A stretch of DNA of 64,000 nucleotides from Mycolicibacterium phlei (GCF_001583415.1 NZ_CP014475.1:3224001-3288000); one strand, 5' to 3'; numbered from the stretch's first letter, positions 1 to 8,927 are shown. Notes: a model not told the origin generated them from the letters alone. Program-made: numbers and translations.

Positions 1-1001
1 ACAAGCTTCTTGGTCAGCGACCGGAACGCGGCGCCGATCTCCTTCTCGCGGCCCTCGTACTGCTCGGCCAGGCGCTCGAGCACCTCAACCTTGATCTCGT
101 CGGTGCGCTCGTTGCGCTCGTTCTTGCCGGCGATGGTCAGCGCCTCCGACAGCGCCTCGGTGGCAACCGCGGCGACGGCGTCGTAGACGTCCTGCTCGTA
201 GTCCGGGAAGATCGGGAACTCACCGACCGGCTTGGCGGCGCGGTCGGCCAGCGCCTGCTGGGCCTCGCACAGCGCCTTGATGAACGGCTTGGCGGCCTCC
301 AGGCCCTCGGCCACGACGGCCTCGGTCGGCGCCTGCGCGCCACCGGCGATCAGCTCGACGACGTTCTCGGTGGCCTCCGCCTCGACCATCATGATCGCCA
401 CGTCACCGTCCTCGAGCACGCGCCCGGCGACGACCATGTCGAACACCGCACCCTCGAGCTGCTTGACGGTCGGGAACGCCACCCAGGTCCCGTCGATCAG
501 GGCGATGCGCACGCCGCCGATCGGACCGGAGAACGGCAGACCGGCCAGCTGGGTGGACGCCGACGCGGCGTTGATCGCGAGCACGTCGTAGAGGTCCTGG
601 GGATCCAGCGACAGCACGGTCACCACGATCTGGATCTCGTTGCGCAGACCGTCGACGAACGACGGGCGCAGCGGCCGGTCGATCAGGCGGCAGGTCAGGA
701 TCGCGTCGGTGGAGGGACGGCCCTCACGACGGAAGAACGAGCCGGGGATCCGGCCCGCGGCGTACATCCGCTCCTCGACGTCGACCGTCAGCGGGAAGAA
801 GTCGAAGTGGTCCTTGGGGGACTTGCTGGCGGTGGTGGCGCTCAGCAGCATCGTCTCGTCATCGAGATAGGCGACGGCGGAGCCGGCGGCCTGCTGGGCG
901 AGTCGCCCGGTCTCGAAGCGGACGGTACGGGTGCCGAAGCTCCCGTTGTCGATCACGGCGGTCGATTCGTACACGCCGTCTTCAATCTCAACTACAGACA
1001 T
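1..1001 (-). CDS. pnp: Polyribonucleotide nucleotidyltransferase (PNPase), N-terminal part
   Basis: The phosphorolytic 3'-5' exoribonuclease and RNA polymerase of mRNA decay, also called gpsI in mycobacteria. Only the first 333 residues are inside the window; the second RNase PH core and the KH and S1 domains lie beyond base 1. The reading starts [14 protein letters not shown] and continues through the first RNase PH fold ([12 protein letters not shown], then [21 protein letters not shown] and RREGRPS) into the alpha-helical linker. The ATG at 999-1001 matches the usual mycobacterial N terminus. It lies downstream of rpsO, as in many bacteria. The leader contains a hairpin (1116-1133) that could take part in control. 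Confidence 0.97.
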   Translation of the reverse strand, partial: MSVVEIEDGVYESTAVIDNGSFGTRTVRFETGRLAQQAAGSAVAYLDDETMLLSATTASKSPKDHFDFFPLTVDVEERMYAAGRIPGSFFRREGRPSTDAILTCRLIDRPLRPSFVDGLRNEIQIVVTVLSLDPQDLYDVLAINAASASTQLAGLPFSGPIGGVRIALIDGTWVAFPTVKQLEGAVFDMVVAGRVLEDGDVAIMMVEAEATENVVELIAGGAQAPTEAVVAEGLEAAKPFIKALCEAQQALADRAAKPVGEFPIFPDYEQDVYDAVAAVATEALSEALTIAGKNERNERTDEIKVEVLERLAEQYEGREKEIGAAFRSLTKKL

Positions 1002-1285
1002 GGGTCGTCCGTATGGCCTCTCTGGGTTCAGTGTTGTCCACTGTTCAGCTGTTTTCGCGACGTCACAGCGTGTGAACCACCGACCTCAATGCGGCTACGG
1101 CCATCGATCGAAGCGGCCGGAATCGTTTCCGGCAGCCACTACCGAAGACCGCGCGATCAAGCGGGTCCAGTTGTCATGACGCGCTGGGAACGGTGCTTGC
1201 GGGACTGCAAAGACCGCACCCGGGGTCGTTGGGTGCCGAGAAATCAGCATCCGAACTTGACCATCGTACTCTGCGACGAGTACGC
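1002..1285 (-). promoter_or_regulatory. rpsO-pnp intergenic leader with a hairpin at 1116-1133
   Basis: About 280 bases without a gene, forming the 5' leader and promoter region of pnp. The one clear structure is a perfect hairpin at 1116-1133, with 7-bp arms GCCGGAA/TTCCGGC and loop TCGT, about 115 nt upstream of the pnp ATG. In E. coli, pnp is autoregulated through a leader stem-loop cut by RNase III; whether this hairpin does the same is only inference. I saw no convincing small ORF here. Confidence 0.4.
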
Positions 1286-1317
1286 GAAAGAAATCCCGGC
1301 GCGCACGGCGCGCCGGG
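1286..1317 (-). terminator. Intrinsic terminator after rpsO
   Basis: A perfect 10-bp inverted repeat (CCCGGCGCGC at 1295-1304, loop ACG, GCGCGCCGGG at 1308-1317) starts 6 bases after the rpsO stop codon. On the minus strand it is followed by a T-rich run (ATTTCTTTC). Hairpin plus T-tract is a classic factor-independent terminator, which is not common in mycobacteria. Confidence 0.8.
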
Positions 1318-1322
1318 CGACA

Positions 1323-1592
1323 TCAGCGACGCAGGCCGAGCCGCTCGATCAGCGAGCGGTAACGCTGCACGTCAACCTGGGCGACGTACTTGAGCAGCCG
1401 GCGCCGACGACCCACCAGCAGCAGCAGACCGCGCCGCGAGTGATGGTCGTGCTTGTGCACCTTCAGGTGCTCGGTCAGGTCCTGGATCCGACGGGTCAGC
1501 AGGGCGACCTGAGCCTCCGGCGAACCGGTGTCGGTCTCGTGCAGGCCGTACTCGGCCAGGATCGCCTTCTTCTGCTCGGCAGTAAGCGCCAC
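1323..1592 (-). CDS. rpsO: 30S ribosomal protein S15
   Basis: The 89-residue S15 of the small ribosomal subunit binds 16S rRNA in the platform region. The sequence reads [16 protein letters not shown], followed by the conserved [16 protein letters not shown] and [20 protein letters not shown] and ending IERLGLRR. The GTG at 1590-1592 is chosen because it restores the normal family length and has a GGAG ribosome binding site 8 nt upstream. A GTG 9 bases earlier would add three residues but has no good site. An intrinsic terminator follows directly. Confidence 0.97.
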   Translation of the reverse strand: MALTAEQKKAILAEYGLHETDTGSPEAQVALLTRRIQDLTEHLKVHKHDHHSRRGLLLLVGRRRRLLKYVAQVDVQRYRSLIERLGLRR

Positions 1593-1727
1593 GGAAATCA
1601 CTCCATCTTTCAGTCCGCGAACAATTTCGGAAAGTGGGGCTCATCGGAGCCTCCCGATCGGCGTGGCCACCGCGAACTGCAGCCCACGCCAGGTCGGCAG
1701 GAAGTTTAACAGTGGGGTCGGTCCACG

Positions 1728-1765
1728 ACGAAATCGGACGAAAATCGGACGAAATCGGACGAAAC
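1728..1765. repeat. Short tandem repeat just after ribF
   Basis: Three nearly perfect copies of the unit AAATCGGACG (one with an extra A) run from about 1730 to 1764, immediately downstream of the ribF stop codon and between ribF and rpsO. The unit is AT-richer than its surroundings. It could be slippage-generated and variable between strains; no function is evident. Confidence 0.7.
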
Positions 1766-1767
1766 CG

Positions 1768-2739
1768 TCAGTCCGTCAGCACCGCGCGGGCGTGTTCGGT
1801 GTCACGGCCCATCTGCGCGATCAGGTCGTCGACGCTGTCGAACTTCTCCATCCCGCGCAGGCGGGCGACGAAGTCGACGGCGACGTGCTGGCCGTACAGG
1901 TCGGCCTCGGCGTCGAGGACGAACGCCTCGACGGTGCGGGTGCGACCGGAGAACGTGGGGTTGGTGCCCACCGACACCGCCGCCTTGTACCGCTGGCCGG
2001 GGACGACGCTGCCGGTGATCGGGCCGTGGCCGAGCACGGTGAACCACGCCGCGTACACGCCGTCGGCGGGGATCGCCGAGTACATCGGCGGCGCCACGTT
2101 GGCGGTCGGGAACCCCAGCCCGCGGCCGCGGCCGTCGCCGCGCACCACCACACCCTCGACGCGGTGCGGACGGCCCAGCGCCTCGGCGGCGGCGACGACG
2201 TCGCCGGCGTCGACGCAGGACCGGATGTAGGTCGCCGAGAACGTGACGGTCTCGTGCTGGTGGTGTTCGGTGACCAGCGACATCGCCTCGACGTGGAAAC
2301 CGAACCGCTCCCCGGCCTGGCGGAGCAGCTCCACGTTGCCCGCCGCCTTCTTACCGAAGGTGAAGTTCTCCCCCACCACGACCTCGACCACGTGCAGGCG
2401 TTCGACCAGCAGCTCGTGGATGTAGCGCTCGGGTGAGAGCTTCATGAAGTCGGCGGTGAACGGAATCACCAGGAACACGTCGATGCCGAGCTCCTCGACG
2501 AGCTCGGCGCGCCGGGTCAGCGTGGTCAGCTGGGCCGGGTGGCTGCCCGGGAACACGACCTCCTTGGGGTGCGGGTCGAAGGTCATCAGCACCGTCGGCA
2601 CCCCGCGGGTCCGGCCGGACTTCACCGCGTGGTTGATCAGCTCCTGGTGGCCGCGGTGCACGCCGTCGAAGACGCCGATCGTGACTACGCAACGGCCCCA
2701 GTCGGTCGGAATGTCGTCTTGTCCGCGCCAGCGCTGCAC
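1768..2739 (-). CDS. ribF: Bifunctional riboflavin kinase / FAD synthetase
   Basis: It converts riboflavin to FMN and then to FAD in the cytoplasm. The 323-residue protein has the usual two domains: an N-terminal FMN adenylyltransferase of the nucleotidyltransferase fold (GVFDGVHRGHQ near residue 23, TFDPHP near 55) and a C-terminal riboflavin kinase (GRGLGFPTANV and GVYAAWFTV, with TVEAFVLD). The start is a GTG at 2737-2739, giving VQRWRGQDDIPTDWG as in mycobacterial homologues. It is divergent from the DtxR-family gene, with an 82-bp shared promoter region. Confidence 0.96.
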   Translation of the reverse strand: MQRWRGQDDIPTDWGRCVVTIGVFDGVHRGHQELINHAVKSGRTRGVPTVLMTFDPHPKEVVFPGSHPAQLTTLTRRAELVEELGIDVFLVIPFTADFMKLSPERYIHELLVERLHVVEVVVGENFTFGKKAAGNVELLRQAGERFGFHVEAMSLVTEHHQHETVTFSATYIRSCVDAGDVVAAAEALGRPHRVEGVVVRGDGRGRGLGFPTANVAPPMYSAIPADGVYAAWFTVLGHGPITGSVVPGQRYKAAVSVGTNPTFSGRTRTVEAFVLDAEADLYGQHVAVDFVARLRGMEKFDSVDDLIAQMGRDTEHARAVLTD

Positions 2740-2791
2740 GCCTGTAAGCGTACGGCGCGAGGTGGCGGCCGCGGGTCGCTGGCCACCCCGA

Positions 2792-2810
2792 TTAGGTGAC
2801 CTTTGCCTAA
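2792..2810 (+). promoter_or_regulatory. DtxR/IdeR/MntR-type operator over the regulator's own start
   Basis: TTAGGTGACCTTTGCCTAA is an imperfect 19-bp inverted repeat with TTAGG/CCTAA ends, matching the mycobacterial iron box (TTAGGTTAGGCTAACCTAA) at 13 of 19 positions. It ends 11 bases before the GTG of the DtxR-family gene. A -10-like TAAACT (2807-2812) overlaps its right end, so transcription would begin at or next to the GTG, giving a leaderless mRNA. Binding there would block the promoter. It may also affect ribF on the other strand. Confidence 0.6.
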
Positions 2811-2821
2811 ACTCTGTAGCT

Positions 2822-3529
2822 GTGACTTCGGCCGGCGACGCGCGTGACCTGACAACGGTCGCGCAGGACTACCTCAAGGTCATCTGGACCGTCCAGGAGT
2901 GGTCGCTGGAGAAGATCAGCACCAAGCTGCTGGCCGAGAAACTCGGGGTGTCCGCCAGCACCGCCTCGGAGTCGATCCGCAAGCTCGCCGACCAGGGTCT
3001 GGTGAACCACGAGAAGTACGGCGCGGTCACCCTCACCGAGGAGGGCCGGCGCGCGGCGCTGGCGATGGTGCGCCGGCACCGGCTGATGGAGACGTTCCTG
3101 GTCCGCGAGCTGGGCTACAGCTGGGACGAGGTGCACGACGAGGCCGAGGTGCTCGAGCACGCGGTGTCGGACCGGATGCTCGACCGCATCGACGCCAAGC
3201 TGGGCTATCCGACCCGCGACCCGCACGGCGACCCGATCCCGGCCCGCGACGGTCGCGTCCCCACCCCCGACGCGCGGCAACTGTCGGTGTGCAACGACGG
3301 CGACACCGGCACCATCGCGCGGATCTCCGACGCCGACCCCGAGATGCTGCGCTACTTCGACAGCGTGGGGATCAGCCTGGACTCCCGGCTGGAGGTGCTG
3401 GCCCGGCGTGACTTCGCGGGCATGATCTCGGTGGCGGTCAAACCCGCCGACGCCGACGACGACGATCCGGCCACCACGGTGGATCTGGGAAGCCCTGCGG
3501 CCGAGGCGATCTGGGTCGTCGCCGGCTGA
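2822..3529 (+). CDS. mntR: DtxR-family metal-dependent regulator (MntR/SirR type)
   Basis: A 235-residue metal-responsive repressor in the position of Rv2788 (SirR/MntR). It has an N-terminal winged helix (residues about 5-70, with KLGVSASTASESIRKL as recognition region), then the metal-binding and dimerisation domain (RRHRLMETFLVRELGYSWDEVHDEAEVLEHAVSD, with the H, E and H ligands of the family) and a C-terminal FeoA/SH3-like domain (LSVCNDGDTGTIARI onward). The GTG start follows directly on the -10 and operator, consistent with leaderless expression and autoregulation. Mn(II) rather than Fe(II) as effector is inferred from synteny. Confidence 0.85.
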   Translation: MTSAGDARDLTTVAQDYLKVIWTVQEWSLEKISTKLLAEKLGVSASTASESIRKLADQGLVNHEKYGAVTLTEEGRRAALAMVRRHRLMETFLVRELGYSWDEVHDEAEVLEHAVSDRMLDRIDAKLGYPTRDPHGDPIPARDGRVPTPDARQLSVCNDGDTGTIARISDADPEMLRYFDSVGISLDSRLEVLARRDFAGMISVAVKPADADDDDPATTVDLGSPAAEAIWVVAG

Positions 3530-3542
3530 AGGCCCGCAGCAC

Positions 3543-4424
3543 CTACAGGGTGGCCGGGCGCAGCACCACCACGGACCTGGTGCGTTTCGGCCCGTCCTCC
3601 AACAGCGCGATGACCCGGCCGTCGGGCGCGGTCGCGGCGTAGACGCCCTCGATGCCCGCCGGGGTCAGCGGCCTGCCGTGGCGGGTGTGTTCAACCTCGG
3701 CGTCGGTGAGGTCGCGGCGCGGGAACGCCTGCAGGCACGCCTCGTCGAGGCTGTAGGACAGCCGCGGCGCCTCGGCGAGCTCCTCGAGGGTGCGGGCCTC
3801 GTCGAGCCCGAACCGTCCCACCCGGGTGCGGCGCAGCGCGGTCAGGTGGCCCCCGACGCCCAGGGCGGCGCCGACGTCGCGGGCCAGCGCCCGGACGTAG
3901 GTGCCGCTGGAGCAGTCCACCTCGACGTCGACGTCGATCAGCCCGTCGCACCGGCGGATCGCGCGCACGTCGAACCGGTCGACACGGATGCGGCGGGGTT
4001 TGAGCTCCACGGTCTGGCCTTCGCGGGCCAGCTTGTAGGCGCGCTGCCCGTCGACCTTGATCGCGCTGACCGCCGACGGGATCTGGTCGATCTCGCCGCG
4101 CAGGGCCGCGACGGCGGCCTCGATCTGGTCGTCGGTGACGCCGTCGGCCGGGGTGGTCTGCAGGATCTCGCCCTCGGCGTCCTCGGTGCTGGTGGTCTGG
4201 CCGAGCCGGATGGTGGCGGTGTAGCTCTTGTCGGTCGCGGTGAGCAGCCCGAGGATCTTGGTGGCGCGTTCGACGCCGACGACGAGCACGCCGGTGGCCA
4301 TCGGGTCCAGCGTTCCGGCGTGGCCCACCTTGCGGGTGCCGAAGAACCGCCGGCAGCGGCCGACGACGTCGTGACTCGTCATGCCCGCCGGTTTGTCGAC
4401 GACGACCAGGCCCGGCTCGGTCAT
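3543..4424 (-). CDS. truB: tRNA pseudouridine(55) synthase
   Basis: It makes pseudouridine 55 in the T-loop of nearly all tRNAs. The 293-residue protein starts [21 protein letters not shown] and contains the catalytic-Asp motif [14 protein letters not shown] near residue 41, then [10 protein letters not shown] and the [14 protein letters not shown] motif. The C-terminal part is the actinobacterial TruB extension. Its ATG (4422-4424) overlaps the pptT stop (ATGA), so it is translationally coupled to pptT. It converges with the regulator gene, with only 13 bp between the stops. Confidence 0.96.
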   Translation of the reverse strand: MTEPGLVVVDKPAGMTSHDVVGRCRRFFGTRKVGHAGTLDPMATGVLVVGVERATKILGLLTATDKSYTATIRLGQTTSTEDAEGEILQTTPADGVTDDQIEAAVAALRGEIDQIPSAVSAIKVDGQRAYKLAREGQTVELKPRRIRVDRFDVRAIRRCDGLIDVDVEVDCSSGTYVRALARDVGAALGVGGHLTALRRTRVGRFGLDEARTLEELAEAPRLSYSLDEACLQAFPRRDLTDAEVEHTRHGRPLTPAGIEGVYAATAPDGRVIALLEDGPKRTRSVVVLRPATL

Positions 4425-5101
4425 AGCACGATCGCGGTCAGCGCCAGCCCGTCGCGCACCGACCACCGGCCGGTGAGCCGCTCCAGCGGCGGGCCGTGCA
4501 GCGCCGACGGGTCGACGAGGATCCTGGACTCGAACCGTCCGGTGGTCCCGGAGTCGTCGACGTCGAACACGATGTGGGCGTCCTCGAAGCCGAGCCAGCG
4601 GCGCGTCAGCGGGAACCACGCCTTATAGGTGGCCTCCTTGGCGCAGAACAGGATTCGGTCCCAGTGCAGGCCGTCGGGCAGCTGCCGGAGCTCGGCGCGC
4701 TCGACGGGCAGGCTGATCGCGTCGAGCACCCCGTTGGGCAGCACGCCGTGCGGTTCGGCGTCGATACCGACCGAGCGGACCTCGGTGGCGCGGCCGACGA
4801 CCGCGCCGCGGTAGCCCTCGCAGTGGGTGAGGCTGCCGACGATGCCGTCGGGCCAGCGCGGTTCGCCCTTCTCCCCCTTGAGGATCGGCACCGGTTCCAC
4901 GCCGAGCGCACCGAGCGCCTGCCGCGCGCAGTACCGGACGGTGACGAACTCGTTGCGGCGCTTGGCCACCGACCGCGCGACCAGCGGCTCCTCCTCGGGC
5001 AGCGGCGCGAGTTGCGGTGGGTCGCTGTAGACCTCGGCCGCCGCGAGGCCCTGGGCGGTCGCGGGCAGCACACCGGACAGCAGTGAGGCGCTCACGGTCA
5101 T
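4421..5101 (-). CDS. pptT: 4'-phosphopantetheinyl transferase PptT
   Basis: It transfers phosphopantetheine from CoA to the carrier domains of type I polyketide synthases, NRPSs and related proteins needed for mycolate, siderophore and lipid synthesis. At 226 residues it is nearly the size of the M. tuberculosis enzyme. Visible signatures are [14 protein letters not shown], the Mg-binding SVGIDAEPH and the [15 protein letters not shown] motif with the catalytic Glu and Lys. The ATG overlaps the stop of the upstream metallophosphoesterase gene (ATGA), and its own stop overlaps truB. Confidence 0.96.
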   Translation of the reverse strand: MTVSASLLSGVLPATAQGLAAAEVYSDPPQLAPLPEEEPLVARSVAKRRNEFVTVRYCARQALGALGVEPVPILKGEKGEPRWPDGIVGSLTHCEGYRGAVVGRATEVRSVGIDAEPHGVLPNGVLDAISLPVERAELRQLPDGLHWDRILFCAKEATYKAWFPLTRRWLGFEDAHIVFDVDDSGTTGRFESRILVDPSALHGPPLERLTGRWSVRDGLALTAIVL

Positions 5102-6047
5102 CCGCGGCGCTCCCGGATCCGCTGCTGCATCTTGGCCGCGTTCTCCCGCATCTCCTGGGTGATCTCGAAGTGCCCGCCGAACTCGTTGAGGTAGCCGGGC
5201 GGGTACTGCGGGTCCGGCAGGATCTGCCGCAGCCACCGATACGGCTTGCGGCGCCGCCACTCTCGCGGATAGCCCACCGACACCTCTTCGAAGCGCACCC
5301 CGTCGTACCAGGTGGTGCGCGGGATATGCAGGTGCCCGTAGACCGAGCAGATCGCGTTGTAGCGGGTGTGCCAGTCCGCCGTCGCGGTGGTGCCGCACCA
5401 CAGCGAGAACTCGGGGTAGAACATCGCGTCGCACGGTTCGCGCACCAGCGGGAAGTGGTTAACCAGCACCGTCGGCGTCATCCAGTCGAGGTCCTCGAGC
5501 CGCTTGCGGGTGTAGGCCACCCGCTCGCGGCACCACGCGTCGCGGGTGGCGTACGGCTCGGCGGACAACAGGAACTCGTCGGTGCCCACGACGTTGCGCT
5601 CCCGCGCCAGCGCCAGCCCCTCGGCCTTGGTCGAGGTCCCCGCGGGCAGGAACGTGTAGTCGTACAGCAAAAACATCGGGACGATGGTGGCCGGGCCGCC
5701 CTCCTCCGTCCACACCGGATACGGGTGCTCGGGGGTGATGATGCCCATCTCGTCGCACATGTTGACGAGGTAGTCGTAGCGGGCCTTGCCGAAGATCTGC
5801 ATCGGATCGCGGTTGGTGGTCCACAGCTCGTGGTTGCCGGGGATCCAGATGACCTTGGCGAACCGCTTGCGCAGCAGATCAAGCGCCCAGCGGATCTCGT
5901 CGGTGCGTTCGGCGACGTCCCCGGCGACGATGAGCCAGTCGTCGGGGTGGCGGGATACAGCGATTCGGTCACCGGCTTGTTGCCGGTGTGACCCGTGTGC
6001 AGATCGCTGATCGCCCACAGGGTGGGGCGTCGGCCGTCGCGTGTCAC
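5098..6047 (-). pseudogene. Metallophosphoesterase (Rv2795c-like), frameshifted
   Basis: A calcineurin-like phosphoesterase upstream of pptT, as in M. tuberculosis. The start GTG (6045-6047) opens VTRDGRRPTLWAISDLHTG, with the first metal motif DLH. After SLYPA, at the short G-run near 5944-5947, the frame is lost. The expected PDDWLIVAGDVAERTDE continues in the next frame through GNHE, VLVNHFP and SVYGHLHIPRTTW to the stop at 5098. One missing base explains everything; all other motifs are intact. It is either a real recent null mutation or a sequencing error in a C/G run. Confidence 0.85.
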
Positions 6048-6179
6048 AACCGACCAGCCTACTGAACCCGGTGCCGACCGCTCGCCCGGCAACTAGAACA
6101 GGTTCTCGTTTGGGCTTCGTCCTGATCCGTCGGACCGCTACACTCCCCGCAGGGTCGGACCGACGAACAAAGGGGTGTG

Positions 6180-6749
6180 ATGGTCGCCAGGCTTCGCTTG
6201 GTCTCGGTGCTCTGTGCGCTAGTCACCGCGGTGGTCGTGGTGTGGCAGTCCGATCCGGCTGGCACCGTGCGTGTCGACGCCAGCGACATCCCGATGACCA
6301 ATGTCACGACGTCGATCAAGTGGCCGGTCATCGAGACCACCGACCCGGCGCCGTTCAATCCGTGCCGGGACATCCCGCTGGACTTCATCCAGTCCATCGG
6401 GCTGGCGTTCACCCCGCCGGTGCCCGAGGACCAGTTGCGCTGCAAGTACGACGCGGGCAACTACCAGATGGCGGTCGAGGCGATCGTGTGGCGCACCTAC
6501 GAGCAGACGCTGCCGCCCGACGCGGTCGAACTCGACATCGACGGCCACCGCGCCGCCCAGTGGTGGATCATGAAGCCCACCGACTGGAACAACCGCTGGT
6601 GGATCACCTGCATGATCGCGTTCGACACCAGCTACGGGGTGCTGCAGCAGTCGCTGTTCTACTCCCCCATCTACTCCGATCCCGATCCCGACTGCATGCA
6701 GACCAACCTGCAGCGGGCCCACGAGCTGATCCCGCACTACATCTTCTGA
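6180..6749 (+). CDS. Exported DUF3558-like protein
   Basis: A 189-residue secreted or membrane-anchored protein. Residues about 5-20 (LRLVSVLCALVTAVVVVW) form a hydrophobic N-terminal segment. The rest is polar, with four cysteines in NPC, LRC, ITC and PDC contexts that could form two disulfides. The NPCRD start of the mature part resembles the DUF3558 family of mycobacterial exported proteins, an assignment I hold only moderately. The ATG at 6180 has an AGGGG site 4 nt upstream; a GTG directly before it is less well placed. No lipobox cysteine is visible. Confidence 0.7.
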   Translation: MVARLRLVSVLCALVTAVVVVWQSDPAGTVRVDASDIPMTNVTTSIKWPVIETTDPAPFNPCRDIPLDFIQSIGLAFTPPVPEDQLRCKYDAGNYQMAVEAIVWRTYEQTLPPDAVELDIDGHRAAQWWIMKPTDWNNRWWITCMIAFDTSYGVLQQSLFYSPIYSDPDPDCMQTNLQRAHELIPHYIF

Positions 6750-6804
6750 TCAATCTTCAGATCTTCTGAGACAGGTCCGGTTGACGGCTGCGTAGCCTCG
6801 TCAC

Positions 6805-8475
6805 GTGACCGCATCCTCCGTTGCCACCCCGCCGGCGGCCCCGTCGCCGGCCCGCCGGTTCGTCGGGCGCGCCGCGTCGCGGCTGCTGCGCCTGCCCGCC
6901 TATACGTCGGACTACACGGTGCGCCGGGTCCTGGTGCCGATGCGCGACGGTGTCGAACTGCGCGCCGACCACTACGCGCCGAGCACCCCGGAGCCGGCGG
7001 GCACGCTGCTGGTGCGCTGCCCGTACGGCCGCAGGTTCCCGTTCGCCGCGGTGTTCGGCGCCGTCTACGCCGCCCGCGGCTACCACGTGGTGCTGCAGAG
7101 CGTGCGCGGCACGTTCGGCTCCGGCGGTGAGTTCGAGCCGATGGTCAACGAGATCGCCGACGGTCACGACACCGTGGCCTGGCTGCGCACCCAGGACTGG
7201 TTCACCGGGTCGTTCGCCACGGTCGGGCTGTCGTATCTGGGGTTCGCCCAGTGGGCGCTGCTGACCGACCCGCCCCCGGAGATGGCAGCCGCGGTGATCA
7301 CCGTCGGTCCGCACGACATCAGCGGACCGCGCTGGGGCACCGGCACTTTCGCACTCAGCGACTTCCTGGGCTGGAGCCATCTGGTGGCCAACCAGGAGGA
7401 CCCCAACCGGCTACGGGCCCTTCTGCGCCAGGTCCGGTCGCGCCGACAGCTGGCCAAGGCGGTCAGCCAGGTGCCCGCCGGGGCGGCGGGCCGCGCGCTG
7501 CTGGGCGACGCCGCGCCGTGGTGGGAGTCCTGGCTGGAACACCCCGACCCCGACGACCCGTTCTGGGCGGCCATCAACCTGAGCCGCGCGCTGGAGGTCA
7601 CCGAGATCCCGGTGCTGCTGGTCGGCGGCTGGCAGGACCTGTTCCTCGAGCAGACGGTCGCCCAGTACCGGCGGCTGCACGAGCGCGGGGTCGAGGTCGG
7701 GCTCACGATCGGGCCGTGGACGCACATGCACCTGATGACGAAGGCCGCGCCGACGGTGATCCGCGAGACGCTGGACTGGCTCGGCACCCACCTCGGCGGG
7801 GGGCCCAGCCGACGGCGCAAACCGGTGCGGGTGTTCGTCAACGGCCGCGGCTGGCTGGAGCTCGACGAGTGGCCGCCCGCGATGCCGGAGGTGGTCCGTT
7901 ATCTGCAGCCGGGTGGCCGGCTCGGGGACGCGGTGCCGCCGGAAACGGCTGCGCCGTCGTCGTTCACGTACAACCCGGCCGACCCGACCCCGACGGTCGG
8001 CGGACGGTTGCTGTCCCCGGAGGCGGGCTACACCCGCGACGACAAGCTCGCCCAGCGCCCGGACGTGCTGAGCTTCACCGGTGACCGGCTGCCCACCGAC
8101 CTGTACGTGGTCGGGTCGCCGGTGCTGGAGCTGGCGCACTCCTGCGACAACCCGCACAACGATCTGTTCGTGCGGATCAGCGAGGTCGACGCCAAGGGCC
8201 GCTCCCGCAATGTCAGCGACGGATACGTCGGCGCCGCACCGGATTCCGGCACGGTACGGATCGAGCTGGATCCGGTGGCGCACCGGTTGCGCGCCGGGTC
8301 GAGGATCCGGGTGCTGGTGGCGGGCGGCTCGCATCCGCGGTTCGCGCGCAACCTCGGCAGCGGGGAGCCGCTGGGCACGGGCCGCACGCTGGTCCCGGCG
8401 ACCCACACGGTCCATCTGGGGGACGGCGCGTCGCGGCTGATCCTGCCCGCGGGCCCCCAGCCCCCGGCCGGGTGA
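6805..8475 (+). CDS. CocE/NonD family serine hydrolase
   Basis: A 556-residue X-Pro dipeptidyl-peptidase-like hydrolase, the family of cocaine esterase and glutaryl-7-ACA acylase. The alpha/beta-hydrolase domain contains the nucleophile motif GLSYLGFAQW near residue 141, an acid in GGWQDLF near 276 and a histidine in GPWTHMHL near 307. The C-terminal half is the jelly-roll domain of this family (from about residue 350; VVGSPVLELAHSCD, ISEVDAKGRSRNVSDGYVG). The GTG start lies close to the likely promoter. The natural substrate is not predictable. It resembles the Rv2800 hydrolase of M. tuberculosis in position and type. Confidence 0.9.
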   Translation: MTASSVATPPAAPSPARRFVGRAASRLLRLPAYTSDYTVRRVLVPMRDGVELRADHYAPSTPEPAGTLLVRCPYGRRFPFAAVFGAVYAARGYHVVLQSVRGTFGSGGEFEPMVNEIADGHDTVAWLRTQDWFTGSFATVGLSYLGFAQWALLTDPPPEMAAAVITVGPHDISGPRWGTGTFALSDFLGWSHLVANQEDPNRLRALLRQVRSRRQLAKAVSQVPAGAAGRALLGDAAPWWESWLEHPDPDDPFWAAINLSRALEVTEIPVLLVGGWQDLFLEQTVAQYRRLHERGVEVGLTIGPWTHMHLMTKAAPTVIRETLDWLGTHLGGGPSRRRKPVRVFVNGRGWLELDEWPPAMPEVVRYLQPGGRLGDAVPPETAAPSSFTYNPADPTPTVGGRLLSPEAGYTRDDKLAQRPDVLSFTGDRLPTDLYVVGSPVLELAHSCDNPHNDLFVRISEVDAKGRSRNVSDGYVGAAPDSGTVRIELDPVAHRLRAGSRIRVLVAGGSHPRFARNLGSGEPLGTGRTLVPATHTVHLGDGASRLILPAGPQPPAG

Positions 8476-8531
8476 GCAAATAACAATGCGCGGTGCAAGA
8501 ATTTCATAGGAAATTCAAATCCCATAGCGCG

Positions 8532-8561
8532 AAACCGCGGGCCGAAAACGGTCCGCGGTTT
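8532..8561. terminator. Bidirectional hairpin terminator
   Basis: A 13-bp stem with one mismatch (AAACCGCGG-G-CCG / CGG-T-CCGCGGTTT) and an AAAA loop lies between the convergent hydrolase gene and the small exported protein gene. The stem base is A/T flanked, so it can serve both strands. Confidence 0.7.
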
Positions 8562-8574
8562 GCGTGACTGGCGG

Positions 8575-8808
8575 TCAGTCGCCGAGCAGAAACAGTGGGC
8601 TCGACGACGGACCCCAGATCATCGGCGGCCGGACATCCGGAGGCAGCACCTCGATCGCCACGTGTCCCGGACGCTGGGTGATGTTGGTCCGGTCGGTGTT
8701 TGTGCTGGTCACTGTGCTGGCCGCAGCGGCGGCCGGGGCTGACGCGAGCGCGACGGCCAGGGCGCCGGCACCGAACGGCAGGGCGAGGCCGCGACTGGAG
8801 ATGGTCAT
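8575..8808 (-). CDS. Small exported protein
   Basis: A 77-residue protein with a cleavable-type signal peptide (residues 1-29: MTISSRG, then a hydrophobic core ending APAAAAAS). The mature part is about 48 residues, neutral, without cysteines, with a proline-rich middle (VLPPDVRPPM). The ATG has a good AAGGGAG site 6 nt upstream. Family unknown to me; it may be a mycobacteria-specific secreted peptide. An inverted repeat (ATTCTGT at 8823-8829, ACAGAAT at 8843-8849) lies just upstream of its ribosome binding site and could be an operator. Confidence 0.65.
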   Translation of the reverse strand: MTISSRGLALPFGAGALAVALASAPAAAAASTVTSTNTDRTNITQRPGHVAIEVLPPDVRPPMIWGPSSSPLFLLGD

Positions 8809-8927
8809 GATGAACTCCCTTTATTCTGTCGATTCTTGTCGTACAGAATTCAATCTAGGGAGCCGTTAGCAGCCCGGCCGCCTTCTCAAATAGAACTCAA
8901 ATTCGGGCGGATTCGGCAAACACCTGA

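Noticed and set aside
2444..2821. Long N-terminal extension of the DtxR-family regulator and similar extensions of truB, cobB, cobO, rimP, hisG and the alpha/beta hydrolase
   Set aside because: The extensions lie in neighbouring genes or promoters and have no family similarity. Starts were set by homologue length, overlaps with upstream stops and ribosome binding sites.
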